Origin: Aphrophora alni
Taxonomy: Eukaryota > Arthropoda > Insecta > Hemiptera > Aphrophoridae
Direction of reading: 5' to 3'
NCBI GenBank assembly: GCA_963513935.1
Contig: OY740765.1
Span: forward strand, 122,331,362 to 122,395,361
Length of the DNA stretch: 64,000 nucleotides
Below, piece after piece: positions 1 through 11,900 of this stretch (position 1 is its first letter; each line of letters opens with the position of its first letter). A program made the position numbers and the translations under genes. The notes under the pieces were generated by a model. That model worked only from the letters and a program-made list of their open reading frames with translations. It had not been told where the DNA came from and did no database searches.

Positions 1-2
1 TG

Positions 3-1625
3 TAGGTTTCGACCGAATTCTTTAATTACAGATCCTATTGTTTGGCGCAGGTTTCGTCTGGATTCCTTCGTTTCAGGAGCTGTGATTTGGTGTAGGTTCT
101 GAATGAATCCCTCCATTTCAGGCATTATGACTTGGTGTACCCATCGTCCGGATCCCTCCAATGCAGGCATTGTGGTTTGGTGTAAGTTAGGTGTAGATCC
201 TTTAGTCGCAGACGCTATAATTTGGTGCATGTTTTGTCTGGATCCCTTAGTTGCAGACGCTATTGTTTGGTGCAGGTTTTGTCTGGATCCCTTAGTTACA
301 TTTTCTATGTTTTGGTGTATGCTTTTTATAGATCCCTCCATTGCAGGAGTTATACTTTGGTGTACGTTACGTCCGGATTCCTCTAGTGCAGGCTCTTTGG
401 TTTGGTGTAGTATTAGTTCGGATTGCTCCAATGGAGACGTTATTGTTTGGTGCTGGTTTCGTCTGGATCCCTTTGTTACAGGCGCAATGGTTTGGTGCAG
501 TTTTCGTCTAAAGCCCTTTGTTGTAGATGCCATGGTTTTGTGCATATATCGTCGGGATCCCTTCGTTGCAGGTTCTATGCTTTGGAGCAGATTTCGTCTG
601 TATTTCTTCTTTGTAGGTTTTATGTTTTGTTGCAGGTTTCGTCTGGGCCTCTTCGTTGGGAGCGCCATGGTTTTGACCACGTTTCGTTTGATTCCTTTCT
701 TTGAAGACGCTATGGTTCGGTGTAGGTTTCGTCTAGCTCCCGGCGTTTTAGGCGATATTGTTTTGATCAAGTTTCGTTGGGTTTTCTTCTTTGTAGGTTC
801 TATGACTTGGTGTAGTGTTAGTTCGGATTGCTCCAATGGAGGCGGTATTGCTTGGTGCAGGTTTCGTCTGGATCCCTTTGTTTTAGGCACAATGGTTTGG
901 TGCAGTTGTCGTCTGGATCCCTTTGTTGCAAGCGCATTGGTTTGGTGAAGTTTTCGTCTGGACCCCTTCGTTGTAGACGCTATGGTTTTGTGCAGACTTT
1001 GTCGGGATCCCTTCGTTGCAGATTGTACGCTTTGGAGTATATTTCGTCTGTATTTATTCTTTGTAGGTGCAATGGTTTGGTGCAGGTTTTGTCTTGGTCC
1101 TTTCGTTGCAAGTGCTTTGGTTCTTCTGGATCCCTTCATTGATTTCGGTGTTAGGTTTCGTCTTGATTCCGGCGTTTCTGGCGATTTTGTTTTGTTTAGG
1201 TTTTGTCTGGACCCTTTCTTTGAATTTTTGGTTTGGACCATGTTTCGTCTGGATCCCTTTGTTGCAGACACTTTGGTTCGGTGTAGGTTTCGTCTTGATC
1301 CCTTCTTTGCAGGCGCTATGGTTTGGTGTAAGTTTCGTCTTGATCCCTCCATTGCAGGGGCCATAGTTTGATGCAGGTTTTTTCGCAATGCCTTCAATGA
1401 AGTTTCTTTGCTTTGGTGCAGTTCTCTTCGGAATTTCTTGATGGTTTTTTCTCTGCTTTGGTTTAGGTTACGTCGGGATTTCTTCGTTGGAGGTTTTATG
1501 CCTTGTTGCAGGTTTCGTCTGGATGTCTTCGTTGTAGGCGCTTTGGTTTGGTTCACGTTTCGTCGGGATCCCTTCTTTGCAGTCGCTGTGGGTTGGATCA
1601 AGCTTCGTCTGGACCCTTTCATTAC
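3..1625 (-). repeat. 45-bp coding minisatellite with higher-order duplication
   Basis: The motif GGATCCCT on the plus strand recurs every 45 bp (about 240, 285, 330, 375 and so on). Near 1128-1251 two units are 36 and 42 bp long, still multiples of 3. Blocks of several units are duplicated: 405-620 resembles 806-1068, including the unusual acidic unit. All indels seen keep the reading frame of the overlapping secreted protein. Plus-strand open frames in this block are by-products of the period being a multiple of 3. Confidence 0.85.
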
Positions 1626-2035
1626 AGGTACAACCTGTTTTTTAAAATTGCGTTTTTGTTTCATTATTTTAGGATCTTTATTTAATTTTATCTTTTTTTG
1701 CTTGGTCACTTTTTGATGTAATTTTAACTTTTTTTTTAGATCAGGTTGCTGATTCTGTGTGAACGGTTCTTTAACATTTCTCTTCATGTTGTGATGTTGT
1801 TCTGATGGTTGCGTTGATTGCATTAACTCTTTCTGCTCCACATATTCCTTTGGGTTGATGTCTTTCTCTGTTCTTTTGGATGTAATGACCTGTATCTCTT
1901 CCATCGTTGTTGGTTTCACACTAAAATTACCACTATCTTTGTAGTCTTCATTTTCATTCAGAATTTCCAGATCACAATTCAACGGCAGCAATATGAAAAT
2001 TAGTAACAACAGCGTCATTGTATGTTGTTTCATAT
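3..2035 (-). CDS. Secreted basic protein with ~36 tandem 15-residue repeats (partial, runs off left edge)
   Basis: Seen: reading the minus strand from ATG at 2033-2031, I found no stop codon down to base 3 (677 codons, open at the edge). Residues 1-22 look like a signal peptide (Met-Lys-Gln-His start, a Leu/Ile/Phe core, then Pro-Leu-Asn-Cys before Asp), so the protein should enter the secretory pathway. Residues ~23-138 are polar and Lys/Gln/Glu-rich. From residue ~139 on, a 15-residue unit repeats about 36 times, consensus KGSRRNLHQTIAPAT, strongly basic with a recurring Arg-Arg. Some units are acidic (LEQSEL, MEGS). The sequence before the ATG reads TTTTTTCCTCTCAG on the minus strand, a good splice acceptor, so a 5' UTR exon probably lies above 2036. 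Substitutions vary but the frame is kept throughout, which argues for selection on the protein. Family and function unknown. Dibasic cleavage into peptides, or a structural secretion such as glue, silk or saliva, are inferences only. Confidence 0.72.
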
Positions 2036-5000
2036 CTGAGAGGAAAAAACCTTATTGGTAATATTAATTAAAATATTTAAGTGGTAATTTAGTGAAAATA
2101 ATATTATAATAAACTTATATCACAAGACTTATATCGAAAAACAGGGAAGAATTGACATCTGTTTGGCTTTACATATAGGCTGGTGTTACAGCTATTGTAA
2201 CTCATAAACTACTCTCCTGGTACCAAACGATTTATCATAATTTTTCTAGCCTCAAAAATATTTACGTATACTATGTCTCCAAAAATCTCCAAAAATCGGA
2301 AGTACGAAAAATCGCCTAACAAAATGTATCATACGTCAATTATTCAAAACTTTAAGTTCCTGTAACTCCTAAAAGAGTTTATAAAATGGGTTTATATTAA
2401 AAAATTGTTGTGAAAAATCCGAAATAACCATAAAATATAGGGGTTACGTAAGACATTTTAAAGTTGCCCACCATATTGGACATAGAAGCCATTTATTAAA
2501 GTTTTTAAAACCAATTTTTAAATACCTTGAATAAGTAATAAAGGTTCCTCATTAAAAATTTTTTTTATGGGATTAATAATTTACGAGATACCAAAGGTGG
2601 CACAGATAAAATGATCACTATCCTTGAATGTTATTAAACATCTTAGGCAGAGGTTATACTGTTTTAATGATAAAACAACTTTTATAAATATGTTAAAGGG
2701 GCTTATTTGAGACTTATCGCTATTTTCCTAAAATAAAATTAAATGAATGCGTATCTGTATACGCACGCGCGTATGTAAATGTATGGTGTTTTGAAGTGGC
2801 TATCAAGGCTTATTTTATTTTGTACTATTTGGTTATGACACAGTTATTATCTCTACTTCACGTATAAATGTATTGTTTTAGTTTTTTTAATTAATTATTA
2901 TTGTTTTCGATTTATATTAAATTGTTTACAGTCTATTTCTGCCTTCCTTGATCTATAAAATCTGTCGATGGATTTCTATAAGAGAAGGTAGCTTCAAAAC
3001 AAGCATTGTATGGCCTTTTTGAAGTGCCTACATTTTTTTTTGAACAATTTTTATATTCATAAGTTTATTTCTTTTACCCCTTTTTAGTTATGTTTTAATA
3101 ATTGTAAGTTATTTATTTTAAGTTCGGATGTAATGTTTATATTTTTTTAAGTTGTACATTTTTTTTTTGTCCTGCTAAATTATGTATATAAAATTGTAAT
3201 ATTTTTTGTACAAAGGAAATAAATAAAAACAAAACAAAGATATATATATATATATAAAGTTAAAAGTCATAACTTAATGATTATATTTTATAAACTCAGT
3301 TCAAAGAGTTTATCAAAATGAAAGAAGAGTTCTACAGTAATTAATTATTTCGAAATGTCTACTTTAACATTTTCTCTGATGATTTTAGTCTTCATGTGAC
3401 ACAGTAAATTTAAAATATGAAATAATACTACTTTAACTCTTAAAATGAAATGAATTACCAGAAATGTTTGAGGACAATCCTTTCATCGTCTTCAACTAAC
3501 TGTAGGATACAGTCCTTGGATTGAAGAGGAAAATTTCACATTTTATGTTTTAACGTTTATATTAAATTTTTATTTATGGATACATTCATAACTTAACAAC
3601 TCTTTGTTCTCCTTTACATAAATAGAAACATAAATATAAAGAATTTATAAATAAAAACATTTATAAATATGTAAATTGACAAATAAAGAAATGACTCATT
3701 AGTAGTCATGTGATAAATATAGAGCAGAAAACCATTAATATTTATAATTTGTCTTTATAGGTTGTACAAGGAAACAATAAATATAAAAATTAATACGTTT
3801 GCTTTTGTCATTTAATAGTAAAAAAAAATAATCAGGTCTATCTATATGAGCCGGTACGGACAAAATGAATAAGTGTTCAGTATTCCCATACGATCACACA
3901 CTTTGCACTTATGCCCAAATAAATTGTTGAATGACGTATTTTTGAAACGCACAATGTCCCTCCATGATCGGTGATTGCACAAAATCTATGTCTATACATG
4001 GTGTCGTTGATGTAGAAGTGATTTCATTATCTACGTGATGAATGACCCCTCTGCCACGAAGGGTTTTTTCTCATTCCCGACATCGCTTTACTCTTTCAAT
4101 AATTGGGTTTTGAGGGAGTATCTCTAGATTACTATTGAGATTATTTTTCAACCGTATACGATTTCAGTATTTCAACTTGGATATTCACAAGTATAAACCC
4201 ACACTGTATTCATTTGCAACATCAACTCAATACAACTTCACCAAAAAAATTCAAAACAAATATTTTATACATTATAGATTGCGATCAGAAATGTTGTTTG
4301 AGAGCTTCGTGGATTTACTGAAGTTATACTGAAAGTTTTTAAAGGCGGAGAAGCGATCACAAAAAGGTGCGCGCTCCACTCCATCCCGCTCGTGACATCA
4401 CAAACCCCAATAGGTAAAACAAACGCTTTGATTATTTTATAATTTATTTTCAATGTAAACAATAGTTTATGACTCTGACGCAAAATTGTATACCCTCATT
4501 TAGTTATAACCGGAATTACTGTAATACCCAGTAAATTTAAAGATGTCAAAACAGGTGAAAATCATTTCCGCACAAACATTTTTTTTAAATGTATGCAACC
4601 TAGGGTAAGTAAAAAATCTTTCATGTAAAACAGTAACTGATTTTAAAGGTCTATGTTAACCCAAACCCATACCGTAGTATGGTAGCCCATAATCTGTTAA
4701 CAATAACCATTTGACAGTAGTTTGTTTAACTCAAATCTCTCCAAACATTTTTTGCTGCCATTTGTTATAGGGTCATCGGAAAAAACATTGTAAGCACACC
4801 ATTGGTTTTGAATTTTAAAGACCTTTTTAAACCCTTTAGGTAGCAAGACGGGGTTACTATTTTAAAGTTACCCTCTTCAACCCCAACTTCGAGGCGGGGG
4901 ATGAAACTCTAAACTACGTAAAAAACTACTATATCTTATGCTAAAAAGATGTGCCAAATTTAAATTGGTTATTTAAAAAAATAAAGTATTATGTGGGGTG

Positions 5001-5637
5001 TGGGACTTTTTGGACGCACGGTATACTGTATTCAAAAACAATTATATTTAATTTGATGAGAATACACTATTTGTAATTACAAATATGCCCAGAACAAAAT
5101 TGTTCTTTGTAGCAAAGAAATTTTAGCTACTACAAAATTTGCGGTTTAGTTTTCCCTGCATTAAAAAAAAGTTTAAAGTTAATATTATAAACTTAATTGA
5201 TATCCAATTTTAAGTGGAATCGCTTTTGTGAAAACCGAAATTATGTAAAAAATTTAAATGAAGTTTGAATTTCGTTCCTGAATTAAAACAATGACAATTA
5301 TTTGGGGCAAGACAGCCGCGCAGCGCAAAATGTTTGTTTTGTTCTAAGAAAAATATACATTTCAAACAAAATGCGAAAAATGTATTAGATCTAAACTCGC
5401 GTTTCTTCTATCATTACAAGGAATGAATCGAAAACAACTATAGTTTTCGTCGAAAAACTCTTTGGCCCAAAAAAACTTATTTTCACTATCTTTATATATT
5501 ACAGAAAGATAATGTGTGAGAATTTCAGACTTTTTTGATTTTATTGGCTCTAAAATGCGGTATAAAGTTTTTATTTTGGACGTCGAAATAATGTTTTTCA
5601 GAGATATTAATACTCGACAACTTATTCCGACATTTTA
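2036..5637. other. AT-rich DNA with no recognised gene
   Basis: No coding frame with recognisable similarity. There is a (TA)n run at about 3239-3257. A 5' UTR exon of the repeat-protein gene could lie here on the minus strand but cannot be placed. Confidence 0.5.
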
Positions 5638-6310
5638 GATTTTTGAAAAATCCAATCTTATATTGCTTAATAAGGAAAAACTAGTTTAGATTTTAATTTC
5701 CCTAAAAATTTGAAATGTTTTACTTCAAAATTACTTGTTTTTTTTTTGTTTATAGGTGTTTTTTTGACAAAAATGTTTTCAACAAAAAATATAAAGGTTT
5801 TTTTTTTTTATTTCTGGCAAATTAAATTCCTTACAATGCTTAGAGAAAAACGAGTTTAGATCTAACAATGTTTATACATAAATGTTTTACATCGTAATTT
5901 TTATTTTTTTTAGCAATATATTTTCAACAATAATACGATGCTCTTTCGATTTCTGACAAAGTTAATCGCATATAAAAGCATGGAGAAAATAGTTTAGATT
6001 CTAACAAATTTCTCCTTGTATATTGGAAATTATTTACATCCTATTTATTTTGTTTTTTGAACCAAAATATTGTTCACATGAAATATGGAGTTTTTTTCAT
6101 TTCTGACAAGTTCAATCTCTTACAATACTAACAGAAAAACGAGTTTAGATTCTAACAAATTTTTACCCTGTATATTTCAAGTGACTTACATCCAGTTTAA
6201 TTTGTTTTTTGACAAAAACTATGGCTGTTTTCTATTTCTGACAATTTCAATCCCCTTATAATACTTGTTTACATCTATAAGATTTCTCCCCCCCCTTTAT
6301 ATGAAGTATT
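5638..6310. repeat. Diverged tandem array, about five units of 125-170 bp
   Basis: A unit containing TTTCTGACAA, a Lys-poor AT stretch, then GAGAAAAACGAGTTTAGA, TTTACATC and TTTTTTGACAAAAAT recurs. The anchor GTTTAGA is at 5684, 5854, 5992 and 6143, with a decayed copy near 6267. No coding frame is kept, so this looks like a degenerate satellite or the inside of an unknown element. Confidence 0.6.
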
Positions 6311-7017
6311 TTACATCGCATTTAGTTTTTCTATTGGGGTACAAATTATGACATTTTAAATGAGAAATGAGTTCCTTTAAAAACTGTTCATTGTGAAACA
6401 GTTGAAATTCGTGGTTTTCATAAGGTAAGAGTCGCTTTACAATATTTACCATTTACTATACGGGGATGCAATACAGTCTTGTTATTGGTTGTATATTGAT
6501 ATCTCAGGCTTACTCATCAAATATATGCCTCTTTGAGACCCTCGAATTCGAAACATAATTAGTAAGATAAAAGTGTATATCAAGTGTCTGGTACATACCG
6601 TGTCTCCACAATCATTATCAACATCATTATTTATTATTCTTTTCTGACAAATAATATTTGCTAAGACAAGTCAGTAAACAAGATTGTATAAAAAATGATA
6701 AAATCAGTCATAAATACAAAACTACAAAAACATAAATATTTTTTTTTTTTAAACAATACAACAATAAATTACCGATATATAGTTACGATTATACACATAG
6801 CAATAAACACTTCATTTCATTTATTATCTTTTGTTAAGAAAAAAAGTTTTATAACCAGTGTCAAACCATTAACGATAAGCTACTAAAATTAATGTTTTGA
6901 AAAATGTTGGAAAACAATACTTTCGATACCACTAGTCTGAATCACCCTGTTGCCATTCTGTAATCAGCGGAAGTTTCACGATTACATTTGAAATTTATTT
7001 TGAGTTGCTACAGCCTA

Positions 7018-7293
7018 CGATTACCAATCCGAATTCATTTATCTACCGCATAACTCGACTTATACTCAAACAAAAATTCCTCCCCATGCATTTCTTATGG
7101 GAGTTTCAATCGGTTTTTCTTTTCCGAGTCCGTTCGGCTCTTCTATTCGACCGATTTTCATAATTAATGTCTTAAATTAAAGGTATGCACGCCCAGATTT
7201 ACCATCAAACATCCGCATTCATTTATCTAACGCATAACTCGACTTATACTCAAACAAAAATTCCTGCCCATGCATTTCTTATGGGAGTTTCGA
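7018..7293. repeat. Direct duplication of ~90 bp
   Basis: 7018-7108 and 7196-7293 share a segment starting ATTCATTTATCT and ending CATTTCTTATGGGAGTTTC, with few mismatches. The copies are about 178 bp apart. Short open frames across it are not convincing genes. Confidence 0.75.
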
Positions 7294-7640
7294 ATTTGCA
7301 GCATTGTCTTATGGTTGTTTTTCATATATCTCCGGATTTAATACAGATACATAGTTACTTTTGGTCTTGAAAAACTCATTGCATTACAGTATTTATATGA
7401 GATCATTCAAATCTTTTGAGTTTAAGGCGAGTTATGGACCTCCAAACAACATAAATTTGAATTTTTCCTAAATTTGACTTTATTTAAAGATCCATATCTC
7501 CAGTTTAAATTATGTTACCCGCACTGTCTTTTTCTAAGAACCTTCATTGGAGTACTAGCTTTCATTTAGGCCATTAATTATAGAGATTGGATGAGTTTCA
7601 AGCGAACCAACTTAAATTTAAATTTTACCAAGATTTGTCC

Positions 7641-7769
7641 TTAACCCTTTTAGTGCCAGGCCTAATATGCAAGATCCGTCTAAAAGTGCCAAGCCTTTTT
7701 TGCAGTTTTGTAGTGCTTGTATAAAACATTTTATAACTTATAAACTATTCATGGCACTAAAAGGGTTAA
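7641..7769. mobile_element. TTAA-flanked MITE (piggyBac-like), 129 bp
   Basis: TTAA at both ends, followed inward by perfect 14-bp terminal inverted repeats CCCTTTTAGTGCCA (7645-7658) and TGGCACTAAAAGGG (7752-7765). There is no coding capacity. TTAA target duplication plus a CCC start is the hallmark of non-autonomous piggyBac-superfamily elements. Confidence 0.8.
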
Positions 7770-7978
7770 TTAACGATTGATAGATCCAGTATTATTTATG
7801 TTATTATACAGGGTGACAATTAAGTCTGGAACCTCTTTTTTAATTTTTAAACCACAATAGAAAAAATACCAAAGTTCACACATGCTTACTGGTGATAGTA
7901 ACGCACGATAACCCCTTTGGAGGACGGTCCACAAAGAGTCAGACAAAATTCTTAAATAGCAGCATAGGTCGAGTTTGG

Positions 7979-8413
7979 TATCAAATTAAAGGTCTCACTT
8001 AGCAGAGTACAATGCCGCAAACCGGACTTCAAAAGATGGATTCATTCAGTAGTTATAGCGGTTTGAATTTTAAAACTCTCGAACAATGTAAATTATTAGG
8101 TATTACAAGTAAACACCAATTTTTAAGTACCTGTGATCAAAGTAAGTGTTCAAAATGTTCCCCTCCCATCGTCTGGCAATGTCCTAGGCGGTTGTAAAAG
8201 CCATCCACTGCATTTTGAAGGTAGTCACGAGGAATATTTTGAACACTTACTTTGATCACAGGTACTTAAAAATTGGTGTTTACTTGTAATACTTAATAAT
8301 TTACATTGTTCGAGAGTTTTAAAATTCAAACAGCTATAACTACTGAATGAATCCACCTTTTGAAGTCCGGTTTGAGGCATTGTACTCTGCTAAGTGAGAC
8401 CTTTAATTTGATA
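7979..8413. repeat. Long palindrome with 183-bp arms
   Basis: 7979-8161 is the near-exact reverse complement of 8231-8413, around a ~69-bp spacer. The arms begin TATCAAATTAAAGGTCTCAC and end at the matching TTTAATTTGATA. The right arm ends only 4 bp before the recognisable Helitron coding remnant, so the palindrome may be internal to that element or an inverted duplication within it. The open frame at 8012-8197 is an incidental reading of the left arm and spacer. Confidence 0.88.
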
Positions 8414-8417
8414 GGCG

Positions 8418-8573
8418 CAAGGGCAAACAAATGGTCGAGTTGGTGTCTACTTGCCTGAACCCGTCTTCAGTCACGGTCAGTTGTACTTCGCCTTATCACG
8501 AAGGAAATCGTTCAATAGCGTGAAAGTGGAAATCAAACCAAAAGGTCGTCGCACAGCCAATATTGTTTGGTAA
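8418..8573 (+). pseudogene. Helitron helicase C-terminal remnant
   Basis: The plus-strand frame from CAA at 8418 to TAA at 8571-8573 starts QGQTNGRVGVYLPEPVFSHG and contains LYFALSRRKSF. This is the end of the PIF1-type helicase of Helitron Rep-Hel proteins, whose family pattern is QGQT, then YLP-EPVFSHGQLYVALSR. In the full protein this part closes the ATPase and strand-separation core. The rest of the helicase and the HUH nuclease are missing; the upstream bases are the palindrome. It cannot be functional alone. Confidence 0.85.
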
Positions 8574-8813
8574 GAAGTATTGTAAAAGACCAAAGATGAT
8601 TGTTTAGTTTTATTTTTATTTATTTCATTTTTAAATACATTTAAATATTTATTTGTATTACTATTTTCATTTTTGTATTACTGTAATAAAAATGTATACA
8701 TCTGGCAGGCCTACTAATTTTATTAGTATATTATCACCATTATTAAGTTAAGTAATTTTTATATATTTTTTAATTATTAATTTTCATGCTGCGGAGCAGC
8801 ACGGGTCCTCTAG
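8418..8813 (+). mobile_element. Helitron 3' end
   Basis: Downstream of the helicase tail is an AT-rich 3' region ending in the hairpin GCTGC-GGA-GCAGC (8788-8800), 9 bases, then CTAG (8810-8813) followed by T. A subterminal hairpin about 10 nt from a CTRR terminus, with T outside, is the classic Helitron 3' end. The 5' end (TC...) was not found. Confidence 0.82.
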
Positions 8814-9314
8814 TCTATATTGATTACTTATCAACCATGTATTGTTCATTTTATTAACATTCAATAAAGGGTTGTGATTTTTTTTTTTTTTTTACCTGAT
8901 GTATTTAAATAACAACTATTACTGAATCCAATTAAAAGAACAATTTCAAGCAGCAAAGCTGACTTTGTTAATAGCTTGAACTAAATATTTTTACTAACGA
9001 TGATGTACTATTAAGTGGTAAATTTGTTTATTTTAACTCTTTTATTAAATCTACGATATATTATTACGGGGCTGGTAGGTGTGAGGTTTTAAGGAATATG
9101 ACAGCGTTGAAGATGTGTTGAAACTGTTTATAAAACAAATTTTAATGGCACCTGAAAATACTCCTAACTGTGTTATATTTGGAAACTGGTTTAGAAAAAT
9201 CTTTTATTTATTATACTTTTTTTTTAAGAATCCTACCTTCCTGGACCATTAATACATATGAATAGCAGTACTAACCTTCAAATGATCCTTTAAACTTCTA
9301 TGACTCTTTTTTAA

Positions 9315-9357
9315 AGTCTGACAGTAGTTTCGACATTACAATGTCATTTACGAAGAC
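9315..9357 (-). ncRNA. Degenerate hammerhead-like fold downstream of a PLE
   Basis: Minus strand: stem I GTCT/AGAC, 7-nt core TCGTAAA, stem II GACATT-GT-AATGTC, then GAA, stem III AC-TACT-GT, then C at the cleavage position. Layout and spacing match a type-I PLE hammerhead. The core differs from CTGANGA at several invariant positions, so self-cleavage is not expected. Confidence 0.35.
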
Positions 9358-9599
9358 GAACTCTTAACAATAATTATTACATGTACAACCCAATAAACAT
9401 CACAAGATATCGTCAATAAAGGATCGTTAAACAATAAAAACACATGACATACTCTGCACACAAGTACTTGTGGGTTGTACCGGTCACGCACTAAATTAAA
9501 TCGAGTTTGGTATCATCAAGTTGTACAGTTGGTTGCATAATCTTAAGGAGATTTTCATTTTATTAGTCAAATATAGCATTGGGTTTAAACTGCAGCTGA

Positions 9600-9900
9600 T
9601 CATTTAGTATGTTAATTGGTTGCGTTTTACGGCTTTAAATTATAAAACTGTTCCAAAACGTCAATATTTCTTCCCTTTGTACATTTATCCAATATTTGCA
9701 TATCACTATTTATACTTTTGGGCAGGCGATTTGAGTCGACCGATTGCTCAGCGTATGTGGGAGTAGGTGAAGTATACGTTTTGGTATGTGTTCTTTGTAC
9801 CTTACCTTGAATGTTCTTCCCGTCTGACCAAAGTAAAATGGTCACATTCGTCACAATTAAACGTTTATACACCACAATTTATAAAGGTATCCTTTGTTTT
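9600..9900 (-). pseudogene. Penelope-like element GIY-YIG endonuclease remnant
   Basis: On the minus strand, split between two frames, the sequence reads NCGV-NCDECDHF, then GKNIQGKVQRTHTKTY, then YAEQSVDSN and INSDMQILDKCTKGRNIDVL. This matches the C-terminal GIY-YIG domain of Penelope-like retroelement proteins (C..CD.FYIGQTGR.FK.R..EH, then T.AEH..D.NH and DMQIL.KC.KGR...LEQ). Frameshifts destroy the catalytic strand, and the reverse transcriptase is absent. The open frame 9627-9875 covers only the second half. Confidence 0.6.
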
Positions 9901-10099
9901 AGGTCCATTATCCAAAGCTGTTACTATTCATTTTAACTACATCCTCGGCGTTTTAGCGAAGTGGTCGGCGAATCCCTAGTGGGCATTCACTGCAAACGAC
10001 CTCCTCATATCGTGACTTGTCGTAACTCCCCCCCCCCCTAGTATGTCCTCACACCCTTTTCTTTTATTAACAATTCAAACCAAAAGTGTGAAATGACAC

Positions 10100-10700
10100 C
10101 GGGCGAAAGCTATAGAATAGGTAGCCTATGAGATACTTGGCGACCACTTTCTGTAGACCATACTTTCTCTAGTTATTCGTGGGAAAAACATAGAAACGGA
10201 AATGGAAAAAACAAGTTTGTGCGGGGTGTACCGCAGCGTATGCGGGACTCGATGTGTCGATAAAATTGAGAGATTTTCTCGACTACGCAGAGACAATAAT
10301 CCTAGTGTAGAAAGGTTGAACAGACCACTCAGGAGGAGAAGAAGTACCCAATGAAGAGAGGAAGACGGGCCAGAAAGGCCTTGGCTAAGACAGTAACAGC
10401 AAAAAAATGAATACAAGGGCTAAGACTGGTCAAAGCACCCTTGGGGAATTATAACAAGGAAGAGCACGTATCAGACTAAGTTGAAATAAACTTAAAATTC
10501 TGACAGGGCTTCGGCTCAGGACCTTAGAAGGATCGGAATTTAAAATTATGGAACCTGCAAATTCTACCAACAGGGAGAAAACTCCACACCATCTATCAGT
10601 CGAATACGGTGCATTAATCCACAAAGGGCGTCTGGGAGTGTACCTGATTGATGTAGAGAACATTCATTTCCTAAAAAAGTTAGGCCTGAGGGATTTTATA
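10100..10700. other. GC-richer block, unidentified
   Basis: This block stands out from the AT-rich background. Plus-strand translation around 10250-10350 gives a basic stretch (ERFSRLRRDNNPSVERL) that could be a decayed retroelement ORF, but the frame is broken by stops and no domain is clear. Minus-strand frames at 10126-10416 and 10430-10663 have no recognisable similarity. Confidence 0.25.
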
Positions 10701-11754
10701 CATGAAAGTTCCCCGTCATAGAAAAAGTAGGGGGGGTGGAGTACAATAGATCTCTAGACATCGCAAAACATTTCATTTCCACATAATTATCACTTCATAG
10801 TCTGGGTGTAATTATTTCTCACCGATTATTGCGATCGGTGAGATTGGTTCTAACATACTTGCCAAAGAACTGATAAAGAAAAATATTTTTAGATATATAT
10901 GTAGATCTGCGATAATATATAAATCATAATTTTGAGGTAATTGGCAGTTGGATGGCACTAATACGATAAGGTCGGTTCATAATTCTGAGAAAAATGTTTA
11001 TTGCGTGCATGGTAATCAGCTGAAGTCTTTTAATATTGAATTGGGAATTTTTGTTGTTGTTTAAAAGCGAAACCCTTTCGATCATCATAGCCCTTCAATA
11101 CTGTAATAGCTTCAGGATCGGAAGTGAGCAAGCGTTGGTCAAAAGAGACCTGATGAAAGAAAAGATGAATTAGAATAACCTAACCCATGACTACATAAAA
11201 ACGATTTGTAGATCCATCGGTCCGTCGGAATTGCTACGTCCAACCTTAATACAAGCTAATTGAGAATAGGCATTATTTAATAGCAGTAGTACCAGATCAA
11301 CACGATGGGCTCTTAAGGAAAGGGCAGAACTTGTTGACCTAAATTATAAGCCATAGCTGAGGGTCAAAAACTGACTGTGTTCCATGTGAAATCTGCAAGA
11401 AAATGAAACGATATTCCATTTCATAGCGAAATGTCCTATGTTGTCTTGTATAAGATCAAAATTTGTATATCAATAACAATCAAATAGATCAGAATTTAAA
11501 GAATATTTTAAGTATTTTAGCAAAACGACTCAATTTTTGATGAGGGGAGCCAATGTGAAATTTTTTTCCCCATCATGAGACATATATTAAACAGAATTCT
11601 CAAAGGATAGTAATGATGTATAAAATAAGCCAATAGAATTTCTTTATATGAATTAGTTTTAATTTTACTCATACTTGTTCCTTAGTAGAGTGTGGGTCAG
11701 TTCAGATCAAGATTGGAGTGGGGTTAGGTGGGTGGTGTAGTGGGGGAGGGTGAT

Positions 11755-11900
11755 GTGTGTGTTGGGTGTGGTACCCTTCCCCTTGCTCCTCCCCTTACCC
11801 CGCCCCTTGGCTCCTCCCCCCTTGCCCCTCCCCTCCACCCCTTGCCTTGTTTCTATGCCCCTCTTGCTCAGCCCCCTGGCTCCTGCCTCCCCATCCGCCA
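11755..11900. repeat. Pyrimidine-rich CCCCTT/GCTCC tract
   Basis: About 140 bp of almost pure C/T on the plus strand (runs like CCCCTTGCTCCTCCCC), strongly strand-asymmetric. The frames open across it on both strands are low-complexity artefacts. It lies just upstream of the candidate promoter. Confidence 0.7.

Noticed and set aside
103..1716. Several long plus-strand open frames over the left repeat array
   Set aside because: The repeat period (45 bp) is a multiple of 3, so frames without a stop in one unit stay open in all. The minus frame has a signal peptide and splice acceptor and is open to the edge.
8012..8197. 61-codon open frame
   Set aside because: It lies in the left arm and spacer of a palindrome; no similarity.
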